Below are positions 1-5,931 of a stretch of DNA of 6,349 nucleotides, piece after piece (position 1 is the first letter of the stretch; the number at the start of each line of letters is the position of its first letter). The notes under the pieces were generated by a model. The model saw only the letters and a list, made by a program, of their open reading frames with translations, made no database searches and was not told where the DNA came from. The position numbers and the translations under genes were made by a program. Source of the stretch: Clostridiales bacterium (GTDB lineage Bacteria; Bacillota; Clostridia; Lachnospirales; Lachnospiraceae); NCBI GenBank assembly GCA_019418195.1, contig DYCJ01000153.1, forward strand, positions 1-6,349, written 5' to 3'.

Positions 1-1135
1 GATAGAAGGAAACCATATGCTTGTAGACGGTTGTTTCCACCATTGCGCCGAGTTCCTTTTCGTCTGAAAGTACATCATCGATCATCAGCACCGCATTGCG
101 GATCGCTGCATCGGCAACAAAGATTTTCGGTTTTCCCTTTAGAGAGCCTTTGCGTCCGACATCCATTGGTTTTGCCAGATAAATGAGATTGGACATTTCC
201 AGCGCCTTAATATAATTGTCAATCGTTGTGATCGAGGTATTCTCCAATTCCTTTGCCGCAGTCGTTGCATTAAAAATTTCCGTTGAATTCATACATAAGT
301 AGAGAAACAGCTTTTCCATAAGCAGTGGACTTCGGATATTAAAAAGCGACAGCACATCACGCTTGATAACCTTGTCCACCACGTCCTCCCGCAGCATCCT
401 TTGGGCATAGGCGTCATCATCCGATAATACAAGCTCTGGAAAACCTCCGGTCATAAGATATCGGTTAAAATGATTTTGCAGCGGGGTAAATTTATCCATC
501 AGATCACCAAGTTCCGCCAGATCCATACTTTCAAGCTCCGATAAACGTAAATTTTCCGGCAGGAGAGGCAGATCCAGTTCAAGCAGCCTGCAATATTCGT
601 AAAAGGACATAGTAGGTATTTTGAGAACGCTCCATCGGCCTGTACCGCTGTCTGCGGAGCCCTTTTCCAGGACAGGGCTGGCAGATCCGGTGGCGATCAG
701 CCGGATATCTTTTCTGCTGTCGTAGATTACCTTCATCCAGAGTTCCCAGTTTTCGGTGTACTGCACTTCATCAAAAAGGATATACCTAATGCCTTCAATA
801 GGGTACATCGTTTCATAGATAGACAGTACATTTTCCACATTGACAAGTTTCAGGATCGGATTATCGAAGGTGGCATATAAAATATTTTTGGGATTGACGC
901 CCTCATCGATCAGATGCTCGATAATCTGATACAGGATGGTCGTCTTACCCACGCGTCTCATGCCGGATAAAACGGCAAACCTTCGAATGCTCGTATGCAT
1001 GAGTATCTTCAAAGCTTCGTAATAAGCCAGCCTCTTCTGCGGTTTGCTTTCCTCCTTGATGGCAGAAGGTGTGCGCCACCACGGATTATACTGCCGCAAT
1101 ACTTTCATAACTTGTTCATCATTTACGATTGCCAT
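1..1135 (-). CDS. AAA ATPase with DUF4143 domain (C-terminus cut by window edge)
   Basis: This is a cytoplasmic P-loop ATPase of the AAA_14/DUF4143 type. The family is widespread in bacteria and archaea, often strain-variable, and has no firmly known function. The 378 visible codons show a Walker A motif GMRRVGKTT at residues 58-66 and Walker B ILFDEVQ at 119-125. They also show a sensor-like LIATGSAS at 146-153, the family hallmark YLMTGGFPE at 226-234, and a winged-helix/DUF4143 part from about 265 onward. No signal peptide or membrane segment is seen. The ATG at 1133-1135 is chosen because GGAGGTG lies 5 bases upstream. The frame stays open to position 2, so perhaps 30-70 C-terminal residues are outside the window. 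It stands alone behind its own promoter. Family assignment is secure from the motifs; substrate and role are unknown. Confidence 0.9.
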   Translation of the reverse strand, partial: MAIVNDEQVMKVLRQYNPWWRTPSAIKEESKPQKRLAYYEALKILMHTSIRRFAVLSGMRRVGKTTILYQIIEHLIDEGVNPKNILYATFDNPILKLVNVENVLSIYETMYPIEGIRYILFDEVQYTENWELWMKVIYDSRKDIRLIATGSASPVLEKGSADSGTGRWSVLKIPTMSFYEYCRLLELDLPLLPENLRLSELESMDLAELGDLMDKFTPLQNHFNRYLMTGGFPELVLSDDDAYAQRMLREDVVDKVIKRDVLSLFNIRSPLLMEKLFLYLCMNSTEIFNATTAAKELENTSITTIDNYIKALEMSNLIYLAKPMDVGRKGSLKGKPKIFVADAAIRNAVLMIDDVLSDEKELGAMVETTVYKHMVSFY

Positions 1136-1148
1136 AATACACCTCCAT

Positions 1149-1187
1149 AATAGTATTATTTCAACGGAGTTCAACTATTATACTATT
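1149..1187. repeat. Inverted repeat in the leader of the ATPase gene
   Basis: AATAGTATTAT at 1149-1159 and ATTATACTATT at 1177-1187 form an imperfect inverted repeat with 10 of 11 positions matching. Between them TTCAAC occurs twice (1160-1165 and 1170-1175), spaced 10 bases, about one helical turn. The element lies in the 5' leader between the predicted promoter and the ribosome binding site. It could be a repressor operator or an RNA hairpin. The region is very AT-rich, so chance resemblance is possible. Confidence 0.35.
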
Positions 1188-1214
1188 TGTTTTCCGCAAC
1201 TATTTACAAAGTAT

Positions 1215-1243
1215 ATTATAATAATAGTCAATTTGGATTGCAA
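1215..1243 (-). promoter_or_regulatory. Sigma-A promoter for the DUF4143 ATPase
   Basis: Read on the minus strand, TTGCAA (1238-1243) and a perfect TATAAT (1215-1220) are separated by exactly 17 bases. Transcription would start near 1208, leaving a leader of about 70 nt before the ATG at 1135. This suggests the ATPase is transcribed on its own. Confidence 0.65.
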
Positions 1244-1286
1244 GCTGTTTTAGTAATGCGATCATCTGCATGTGTAACAAGGAATC

Positions 1287-1496
1287 TCATATTTTTTCCG
1301 CCAGCTTCTTGTCCAGATCATAGAGTATCTCCACCATCTGTGCGGGTGTTTCTTTATACCCGCGCAGAATCCACGCATTGATGATGCCATAAAGAGCATA
1401 GGCAGTTCCGTATTGTCTATAATAGGCAGGTATATCTTTCTCATGTTTGTCAGGAGCTAATACTTTCAAATAAACATCCAGGATAACTTTCTGATG
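1287..1496 (-). pseudogene. C-terminal remnant of a TetR-family regulator
   Basis: The open frame reads through about 69 codons and ends in AEKI-stop (TGA at 1287-1289). Upstream it is closed by an in-frame stop at 1497-1499. The stretch YYRQYGTAYALYGIINAWI followed by a Gly-Tyr-Lys-Glu-Thr-Pro segment matches the ligand-domain end of Firmicutes TetR/AcrR repressors, where a conserved Y-x(n)-G-x-x-x-W-x-x-x-G pattern precedes the last helices. The N-terminal helix-turn-helix (about 110-120 residues) is absent. No good start codon or ribosome binding site exists: the only in-frame candidates are TTG or internal codons. It cannot bind DNA as it stands, so I call it a fragment. It is followed on the opposite strand by another broken gene, which suggests a shared decay event. 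Confidence 0.65.
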
Positions 1497-1558
1497 TCAG
1501 GTCTCATATGTGCTGTCAATATAATGGGTTAAGACGGTATATAATAAGGAGATAGTTA

Positions 1559-1893
1559 GTGGAAAAAACGGGGGTGCTACAAATGCTTCAAACGATGTTA
1601 TTTATTTGTATGGGGTATTTATCCGGAAGTGTATTATATGCTTTGATTATAATCCCGGAACGGCGAACGCCTTTATGTACGGTGGATTCTGGTGCGGTTT
1701 ATTTACGCTGCTGTTCGATCTGCTCAAAGGATTCATCCCGGTATATCAGTTTATGCATTATGGAAATGCAGTTAAAGTTGACCCTTTTATGACGGCTCTC
1801 GTTATAGCCGCGCTGGTCATCGGGCAATGCTGCTCAATCCCTACACGCTGTACAGCGAGGGACTGGCAGAAAAGATCAACAACTTCTATATAA
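1559..1893 (+). pseudogene. PlsY-like glycerol-3-phosphate acyltransferase, frameshifted and truncated
   Basis: A GTG at 1559 with AAGGAG at 1546-1551 opens a frame. Within it, MLFICMGYLSGSVLYA matches the first membrane helix of PlsY-type acyl-phosphate:glycerol-3-phosphate acyltransferases (GYLxGSxxxA). After about 27-30 codons the homology jumps to the second frame. There, YNPGTANAFMYGGFWCG and then LLFDLLKGFIPVY match the family's G(S/T)xNxxR-like loop and the LLDxLKG segment. The roughly 20 residues normally joining these blocks are missing, so the break is a deletion plus a frame change near 1640-1650. Homology stops abruptly at VIGQ (about 1826), where PlsY proteins continue with the GH-x-FP-x-F and KGGKG active-site loops. 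The remaining codons to 1893 look unrelated. The protein would be inactive. Divergence from plain PlsY suggests an accessory homologue rather than the housekeeping enzyme. Confidence 0.65.
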
Positions 1894-2027
1894 AGCCGGT
1901 TCAAAAAGCGCCGACTGCATTTGGAGCGGTCTACAGTGCAGGACAGTTATACAGACGTCTGCCTGTTCACTCTCCCGTGTATTATCGCAATGGTAAAGAA
2001 CCAAAGGAAGACCGGTCACCCGTGTGA
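1827..2027 (+). other. Unrecognised coding-like debris between two pseudogenes
   Basis: From 1827 a third frame is open for 66 codons and begins with LLNPYTLYSEGLAEKINNFY. This has protein-like composition but belongs to no family I recognise. Its 3' part, from about 1950, reads with an unusual composition and overlaps the start of the next remnant. The position exactly after the end of PlsY homology suggests a fusion created by a deletion. No ribosome binding site precedes it. I do not think it is an expressed gene. Confidence 0.3.
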
Positions 2028-2309
2028 TCGATATTATGCTGACAGACGAGAATAGTCTGTATTTTATCACGGCAAAAGGCAAGGCGTTTTATGCCCAGCT
2101 CATGGAGAATCCGTACATGGCGGAGATCTATCCACAGGAAGAGAGCCGGACAGCGCTGGAGGTCTTTCGTGTGTCAGAGGGAACGGGGGGAGTTCTTCGA
2201 CTTATCCGTTAAGCCGATTTTCAGAGACACCTTTGTGTTGGGCGGCCATGATCCGGAAGCTCCGGGTGTGGCGGAGATGCTGCTGGCAAATTATAAAATA
2301 CATGACTGA
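1997..2309 (+). pseudogene. Pyridoxamine-phosphate-oxidase-fold flavoprotein remnant (deleted, frameshifted)
   Basis: The segment RPVTRVIDIMLTDENSLYFI followed by TAKGKAFYAQLMENP is the FMN-binding split-barrel core found in clostridial PNPOx-like proteins, which often carry a C-terminal two-[4Fe-4S] ferredoxin domain. Three defects are visible. An in-frame stop at 1994-1996 removes the N-terminus. The core jumps directly from YAQLMENP to MAEIYP, missing the usual central strands (about 35-40 residues by memory of the family). A run of six G at 2185-2190 shifts the frame: with five G the reading continues as GTGEFFDLSVKPIFRD. The shifted frame ends at 2309 after a short tail with no CxxCxxC ferredoxin motif. 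It is therefore also truncated at the C-terminus. The family assignment is fairly good; loss of function is clear. Confidence 0.65.
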
Positions 2310-2353
2310 GTTATCGGTCCTCCCTTATATTCTGATGATATGGATGATATGAA

Positions 2354-2397
2354 CAAAGATACAGCCCCGCCGGGTTAATGGCGGGGCTGTATCTTTG
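2354..2397. terminator. Perfect 18-bp hairpin, probable bidirectional terminator
   Basis: CAAAGATACAGCCCCGCC (2354-2371) and its exact reverse complement (2380-2397) flank an 8-base loop. The GC-rich core ACAGCCCCGCC would be followed by U-rich ATCTTTG in either direction, so it can act as a terminator both ways, although the U tract is short. It lies between the plus-strand pseudogene debris and the 3' end of the minus-strand aldo-keto reductase unit, where a shared terminator is expected. Confidence 0.75.
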
Positions 2398-2410
2398 CCG
2401 GAATCGAAAA

Positions 2411-2608
2411 TTATTTTTCCTGCTCGAGCAGCTCCCTTATCTGATCTGCCGGGAGATTGCAGCTGGCTGCTATTTCCTCTGTAGTTTTACCCTCCCGAAA
2501 GAGCCTGAAAATCGTCTCCGCAAGCTTCAATCCGGAAGCTCTGCCTTCTGCATTGCCTTTTGGGGCAGAATTTGACTGTACAATACCTATACAAGCGACA
2601 TAAACCAC
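2411..2608 (-). pseudogene. Possible Rpn/PD-(D/E)XK nuclease C-terminal tail remnant
   Basis: Immediately after the aldo-keto reductase, in another frame, an open stretch ends with RASGLKLAETIFRLFREGKT followed by TEEIAASCNLPADQIRELLE. This is the charged helix plus small helix-turn-helix-like tail (EGKTxEEIAxxxxLxxxxIxxLL) common at the C-termini of Rpn-type recombination-promoting nucleases of Clostridia. The nuclease core is absent. The nominal ATG at 2606-2608 lies inside the reductase gene without a convincing ribosome binding site of its own. Residues before about position 18 look random. I read it as the last part of a deleted nuclease gene. It could instead be a very small translated protein coupled to the reductase by the 22-bp overlap, which I consider less likely. 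Confidence 0.4.
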
Positions 2609-3426
2609 TCAACAGTCGCCGGATCATAGTGTGAGAAGAACAGGCTGTTTCCTGTATCCAGCGCCTCGATCTCTTTCATCTCCTCACCGGTCAGGGAGAA
2701 GTCAAAGATATTAAAGTTTTCTTCCATGCGGTTCTTGTGTGTAGACTTCGGGATCAGCACTACATCGCTCTGAAGAAGGAAACGAAGCGCTGTCTGAGCT
2801 ACGGATTTGCCGTATTTTTCACCGATCTTTTTCAGTACCGGATTGTTGAAATAGTCGTTCTTGCCTTCTGCAAAAGGCCCCCATGACATGATCTGGGTTC
2901 CATTCTTTTTCATGTATTCTTTTGCGACTTTCTGCTGCTGGAACACATGAGTCTCCACCTGATTTACAGCCGGTTTGATCCGGGAGAAATGGAAGAGATC
3001 CAGATAACGGTCCGGATAGAAGTTGGACACACCGATGGCACGTACTCTGCCCTCATCGTAAGCCTCTTCCATTGCACGGCAAGTTCCGTAGTAATCGCCA
3101 AATGGCTGATGGATCAGGAGCAGATCGATATAACCTGTCTGCAGCTTTTTCAGAGACTCTTCGATAGAAGCTTTCGCTTTCTCGTATCCTGCGTTTGTGA
3201 TCCATACTTTTGTCGTGATGAAAAACTCTTCTCTCGGAAGTCCGCTCTTTTTCAGGGCGTTTCCGACCCCTTCTTCGTTGCCGTATGCCTGAGCGGTATC
3301 AATGCTGCGGTAGCCTGTCTCAATTGCTTCCAGCACGCAGCGCTCTGTCTCTTCCGGCGGAGTCTGATATACTCCGTATCCTAATTTCGGCATCTTGACG
3401 CCATTGTTTAATGTAACATATTCCAT
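2587..3426 (-). CDS. NADPH-dependent aldo/keto reductase (AKR5-like)
   Basis: This 279-residue soluble TIM-barrel oxidoreductase reduces aldehydes or ketones with NADPH. The catalytic tetrad is visible: Asp43 and Tyr48 in SIDTAQAYGN, Lys73 in TTKVW, and His106 in LLLIHQP. Cofactor elements are GVSNF (132-136), NQVE (155-158), SWGPFAEG (181-188) and IPKSTHKNRMEEN (225-237), whose Lys and Arg bind the 2'-phosphate of NADPH. The C-terminal SLFFSHYDPATVEW block is typical of the 2,5-diketogluconate-reductase/YvgN-like group. Its length fits the family, perhaps a few residues short at the end. The ATG at 3424-3426 has GGAGGAA six bases upstream. It is divergent from a LysR regulator and probably controlled by it. 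The physiological substrate cannot be read from sequence; detoxification of reactive aldehydes is one common family role. Confidence 0.95.
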   Translation of the reverse strand: MEYVTLNNGVKMPKLGYGVYQTPPEETERCVLEAIETGYRSIDTAQAYGNEEGVGNALKKSGLPREEFFITTKVWITNAGYEKAKASIEESLKKLQTGYIDLLLIHQPFGDYYGTCRAMEEAYDEGRVRAIGVSNFYPDRYLDLFHFSRIKPAVNQVETHVFQQQKVAKEYMKKNGTQIMSWGPFAEGKNDYFNNPVLKKIGEKYGKSVAQTALRFLLQSDVVLIPKSTHKNRMEENFNIFDFSLTGEEMKEIEALDTGNSLFFSHYDPATVEWFMSLV

Positions 3427-3477
3427 GATAAATTCCTCCGTTCTTTTGAATATTGATTTCCTGTTTCCAATTACAAG

Positions 3478-3505
3478 TTTACATCCGAAGAGAAAAAAAG
3501 TACAA
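3478..3505 (-). promoter_or_regulatory. Putative promoter of the aldo/keto reductase
   Basis: On the minus strand TTGTAC (3500-3505) and TGTAAA (3478-3483) lie 16 bases apart and would start transcription near 3471. Both hexamers match consensus at 4 of 6 positions, so this is a weak promoter, as expected for an activator-dependent gene. The same bases on the other strand form the better LysR promoter. Confidence 0.35.
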
Positions 3506-3506
3506 T
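3478..3506 (+). promoter_or_regulatory. Promoter of the LysR-family gene
   Basis: TTTACA (3478-3483) and TACAAT (3501-3506) are each one base from consensus and are spaced exactly 17 bases, with an A-rich spacer. Start of transcription is expected near 3513, giving a leader of about 47 nt to the ATG at 3560. Confidence 0.65.
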
Positions 3507-3514
3507 AAGAATAC

Positions 3515-3530
3515 AGGAATCCAGATTCCT
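3515..3530. promoter_or_regulatory. Palindromic candidate operator for the LysR regulator
   Basis: AGGAATC and GATTCCT are perfect 7-base arms around a CA centre. The site sits at the predicted start of lysR transcription, so binding would block the gene's own promoter. It is centred about 50 bases upstream of the predicted reductase start, where LysR-type activators usually bind. A related half-site, GATTTCCTG, lies at 3455-3463. Position and symmetry are seen; binding is inferred. Confidence 0.5.
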
Positions 3531-3559
3531 AAAAATGAATAGTGAAAGGAGGGAGGAGT

Positions 3560-4417
3560 ATGTTGAATTTGCTGGAGCTGGAGCAGCTTGCCGCATTTGC
3601 AGAATACGGGACACTGTCGAAAGCCGCTGAAAAACTGAATATTTCACAGCCTACGATCACAAGGACGATGCAGCATCTTGAAGATGAATTCGGAGTGCCG
3701 TTGTTTGAACGAAGTAAGAATCACATTGCGCTGAATGAAACAGGAAGACGGGCTGTCGGTTATGCCGCCCAACTTTTAAAAGACGCAGAAAAAGCAGTGG
3801 AAGACGTCCGGGCGTTTGACCGGAGCCTGCATACGATCACAGTCAGCTCTTGTGCGCCCGCCCCACTGTGGCGTCTGCTCCCCATGCTGTCGGATGCATT
3901 TCCGGATATGACACTCTCATCCTCCATTAAAAATATCCCATCGGTCCTGGAAGATGTGAGATCTGCTCACTGCCTTCTGGCGGTGCTGCCGGATATACCG
4001 GAAGAGGGGAGCATTCCAGAAACATATTGCTGCCGGCCCTTTATGAAAGAAAATCTGGCGGTGTGCGTGCCTCCTGACCATATGCTTGCCGGGTATAAAG
4101 AGGTGTCTTTTGAAGTGCTAAACGGATATAATTTCCTGCTGGGTACAAGGCTCGGGTTCTGGGACGACATGTGCCGGGAAAAAATGCCGGCTTCAAGGTT
4201 TCTGGTACAGACGGATCAGTTTACAATGGAGGAACTGATCAGGGAATCTTCCCTGCCCTGCTTTGTGACAGACGTTGCTGAGTATGACGGAGAAATATAC
4301 GGAGACAGAATTGTCATACCCATCTCAGACCAGGCGGCGAAGATAACATTTCATATAGTATATGACGGGACAGAGAAAAAATATGCCCCGGCGTTTGCAC
4401 AACTTTTTGATTCCTGA
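3560..4417 (+). CDS. LysR-family transcriptional regulator
   Basis: This 285-residue DNA-binding regulator has an N-terminal winged helix-turn-helix at about residues 3-62. The classic pattern is visible in LEQLAAFAEYGTLSKAAEKL and ISQPTITRTMQHLEDEFGVP, followed by LFERSKNHIALNETG. A linker helix runs to about 88, and a periplasmic-binding-protein-like effector domain follows. The effector domain is slightly short and rather Cys-rich (Cys98, 138, 157, 158, 169, 205, 234), unusual enough to allow thiol-based sensing, but that is speculation. The ATG at 3560 follows AGGAGGGAGGAG with ideal spacing; a GTG at 3542 in the same frame lies before the ribosome binding site and is rejected. It is divergent from the aldo/keto reductase, which is the usual arrangement of a LysR protein and its target. 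No strong terminator follows it. Confidence 0.95.
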   Translation: MLNLLELEQLAAFAEYGTLSKAAEKLNISQPTITRTMQHLEDEFGVPLFERSKNHIALNETGRRAVGYAAQLLKDAEKAVEDVRAFDRSLHTITVSSCAPAPLWRLLPMLSDAFPDMTLSSSIKNIPSVLEDVRSAHCLLAVLPDIPEEGSIPETYCCRPFMKENLAVCVPPDHMLAGYKEVSFEVLNGYNFLLGTRLGFWDDMCREKMPASRFLVQTDQFTMEELIRESSLPCFVTDVAEYDGEIYGDRIVIPISDQAAKITFHIVYDGTEKKYAPAFAQLFDS

Positions 4418-4465
4418 CCATGGCAGATGCCGCTTTTAATATTTCAGAAACGAAACGGAAACGCC

Positions 4466-4495
4466 TTGTCAATAAAACCGGGTTATCTTTATATC
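4466..4495 (+). promoter_or_regulatory. Possible promoter of the 76-residue repeat protein
   Basis: TTGTCA (4466-4471, 5 of 6 consensus) is followed after 18 bases by TATATC, or after 17 by TTATAT (4 of 6). Transcription would begin near 4501, about 40 nt before the ATG at 4542. It would let the small gene be expressed independently of lysR. Confidence 0.4.
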
Positions 4496-4541
4496 ATCGA
4501 ACGGAAATAAAGACCATATAAAGAAAGAAGGAGCAAGGTAA

Positions 4542-4772
4542 ATGGCAAAATCAAAGCTTGTAAAAGCAAATCAGAAAATCGCCGATGCAGTGGCCGGCGG
4601 TTACAAGAAAATTGAGAGAGGTGTAGTCGGTGGATATAAAAAGATTGAAAATGGCGCGGTAGACGGATTTACAAAAATTTCCGATTCCTTTGTAGACCGG
4701 TTCCTGACAAAAGACGGGGAAGCCGTTGAGGAAGCAAAAGCGAGACTGGAAGCAGAGCAGAAAGAGAAGTAA
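4542..4772 (+). CDS. Small protein made of 11-residue repeats, function unknown
   Basis: This 76-residue, strongly charged soluble protein has no signal peptide or membrane helix. After MAKSK it consists of five consecutive 11-residue units. The two best are VAGGYKKIERG (17-27) and VVGGYKKIENG (28-38). A more diverged unit precedes them (LVKANQKIADA, 6-16), and AVDGFTKISDS (39-49) and FVDRFLTKDGE (50-60) follow. The tail to residue 76 is a Glu/Lys-rich helix. Eleven-residue periodicity gives an amphipathic helix of three turns per unit, as in synuclein-like or LEA-like membrane-surface proteins or right-handed coiled coils. The ATG is preceded by AAGGAG with 8-base spacing, so it is very likely translated. 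I believe similar small proteins occur in other Lachnospiraceae, but I know no assigned function. It sits between lysR and aroF without an obvious partner. Confidence 0.85.
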   Translation: MAKSKLVKANQKIADAVAGGYKKIERGVVGGYKKIENGAVDGFTKISDSFVDRFLTKDGEAVEEAKARLEAEQKEK

Positions 4773-4830
4773 AGAAAATGGCAAAGACGGGGGGATTGAA
4801 ATAATACGGATAGGGACAGGGCAAAACACG

Positions 4831-4871
4831 ATTGGGGACGTAGTAAAACCGCATTTTACTACGTCCCCAAT
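4831..4871. repeat. REP-like perfect palindrome between convergent genes
   Basis: ATTGGGGACGTAGTAAAA (4831-4848) and its exact complement (4854-4871) surround the 5-base loop CCGCA. It ends two bases from the aroF stop codon and follows the 76-residue gene, so it can terminate both convergent transcripts even though no long T run follows. The ACTACGTCCCC/GGGGACGTAGT signature resembles the short palindromes associated with REP-associated (Y1, PF01797) transposases in Firmicutes and other phyla. No such transposase gene is in this window. The mobile-repeat origin is inference from remembered sequence style. Confidence 0.75.
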
Positions 4872-4873
4872 AA

Positions 4874-5905
4874 TTAACATTGCTCAGCTATTGTATACAG
4901 CAGTTTCTCCGTATCCTCCCAGCCAAGACACGGGTCGGTGATGGATTTTCCGTATACATGGTCAGTTCCGATCTGCTGGCATCCTTCCACGAGGTAGCTC
5001 TCGATCATGACGCCCTTGACGAGCCTCCGGATATCATCATCGATCCGGCGGCTGTGCAGGATCTCTTTTACGATGCGGATCTGCTGCTTATATTTCTTGC
5101 CGGAGTTGGAATGATTAGCATCAATGAGGACGGCCGGGTTTTCCAGATTCCTTTCCTCGTACTTTTCGAGAAGAAGCTGGATATCTTCATAGTGGTAGTT
5201 GGGGATCGTGTTTCCGTGCTTGTTTACGGCCCCTCTGAGGATCGTGTGGGTGAGCGGATTCCCTTCTGTCCGTACTTCCCAGCCTCTGGAGATAAAATCA
5301 TGTCCTCCCTGTGCTGCAACGACAGAGTTGAGCATGACAGAGAAGTCTCCGCTGGTGGGATTCTTCATGCCTACAGGGATGTCCAGTCCGCTGACCATAA
5401 GGCGGTGCTCCTGATTCTCTACGGAGCGGGCTCCGATGGCTACATAGGAGAGAATATCGGAGAGATAGTGCCAGTTGTCCGGGTAGAGCATCTCATCCGC
5501 GGCAGTAAGTCCGGTTTCTGAGATGGAGCGGATATGCATATGGCGGATAGCAAGGATTCCTGCAAGTATATCCGGTTTTGCCTCGGGGTCCGGCTGATGG
5601 AGCATCCCCTTGTATCCCTCGCCCGTAGTACGGGGCTTATTTGTATAGATGCGGGGCACAAGTACAAGACGGTCCGAAACCTTTTCCTGTACCTTTGCCA
5701 GACGGTTTGTATATTCGCATACGGAGTCTTCATTGTCGGCCGAGCAGGGTCCCACGATCACGAGAAATTTATCGGATTCGCCTGTGATCACGTCACGTAT
5801 AAGCTTGTCGCGCCCGGCTTTTATTTTTTTTATTTCTTCGGACAGGGGCTCCAGTGCTTTGACCTCGTCCGGAGAAGGCAGTTGTCTGATAAATGTAAAA
5901 CTCAT
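4874..5905 (-). CDS. aroF: 3-deoxy-7-phosphoheptulonate (DAHP) synthase, class I AroFGH type
   Basis: This cytosolic metal-dependent enzyme condenses phosphoenolpyruvate and erythrose 4-phosphate to DAHP, the first step of the shikimate pathway. The 343-residue length is close to E. coli AroG (350). Conserved blocks in order are VGPCSAD (51-57), PRIYTNKPRTTGEGYKG (84-100), GARSVENQEHR (158-168), PVGMKNPTSGD (177-187), IDANHSNSGK (261-270), GVMIESYLVEG (298-308) and SITDPCLGW (321-329). By alignment to AroG, the metal ligands are Cys54, His265, Glu302 and Asp324, and the phosphoenolpyruvate contacts include Arg85, Lys90 and Lys181. The KNPTSG loop replaces the enterobacterial KNGTDG. Which amino acid inhibits it cannot be told from this. 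The ATG at 5903-5905 has AGAAGGA seven bases upstream. It is a lone gene with a long structured leader and a palindrome at its 3' end. The enzyme call is firm; the symbol could equally be aroG or aroH. Confidence 0.95.
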   Translation of the reverse strand: MSFTFIRQLPSPDEVKALEPLSEEIKKIKAGRDKLIRDVITGESDKFLVIVGPCSADNEDSVCEYTNRLAKVQEKVSDRLVLVPRIYTNKPRTTGEGYKGMLHQPDPEAKPDILAGILAIRHMHIRSISETGLTAADEMLYPDNWHYLSDILSYVAIGARSVENQEHRLMVSGLDIPVGMKNPTSGDFSVMLNSVVAAQGGHDFISRGWEVRTEGNPLTHTILRGAVNKHGNTIPNYHYEDIQLLLEKYEERNLENPAVLIDANHSNSGKKYKQQIRIVKEILHSRRIDDDIRRLVKGVMIESYLVEGCQQIGTDHVYGKSITDPCLGWEDTEKLLYTIAEQC

Positions 5906-5931
5906 TGTATTTTCCTTCTGTGATTTTTATT

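Noticed and set aside
1044..1253. Small plus-strand frame over the ATPase start and promoter
   Set aside because: It overlaps the N-terminus of a well-supported gene and then AT-rich promoter DNA, and it has no ribosome binding site.
2947..3384. Plus-strand open frame (145 codons) antisense to the aldo/keto reductase
   Set aside because: The reductase on the other strand has every family motif; the antisense frame has Cys/Phe/Leu-rich shadow composition and no start signal.
3542..3559. GTG start at 3542 for the LysR protein
   Set aside because: The extra six residues would be encoded by the ribosome binding site itself; the ATG at 3560 has ideal spacing and gives the usual LysR N-terminus.
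4551..4880. Minus-strand open frame antisense to the repeat protein and crossing the palindrome
   Set aside because: The plus-strand gene has a proper ribosome binding site and clear protein repeats; the antisense frame has neither.
4880..5521. Long plus-strand open frame (213 codons) antisense to aroF
   Set aside because: It lies entirely within the highly conserved aroF gene and shows no ribosome binding site or family motif; it is a shadow of aroF codon usage.
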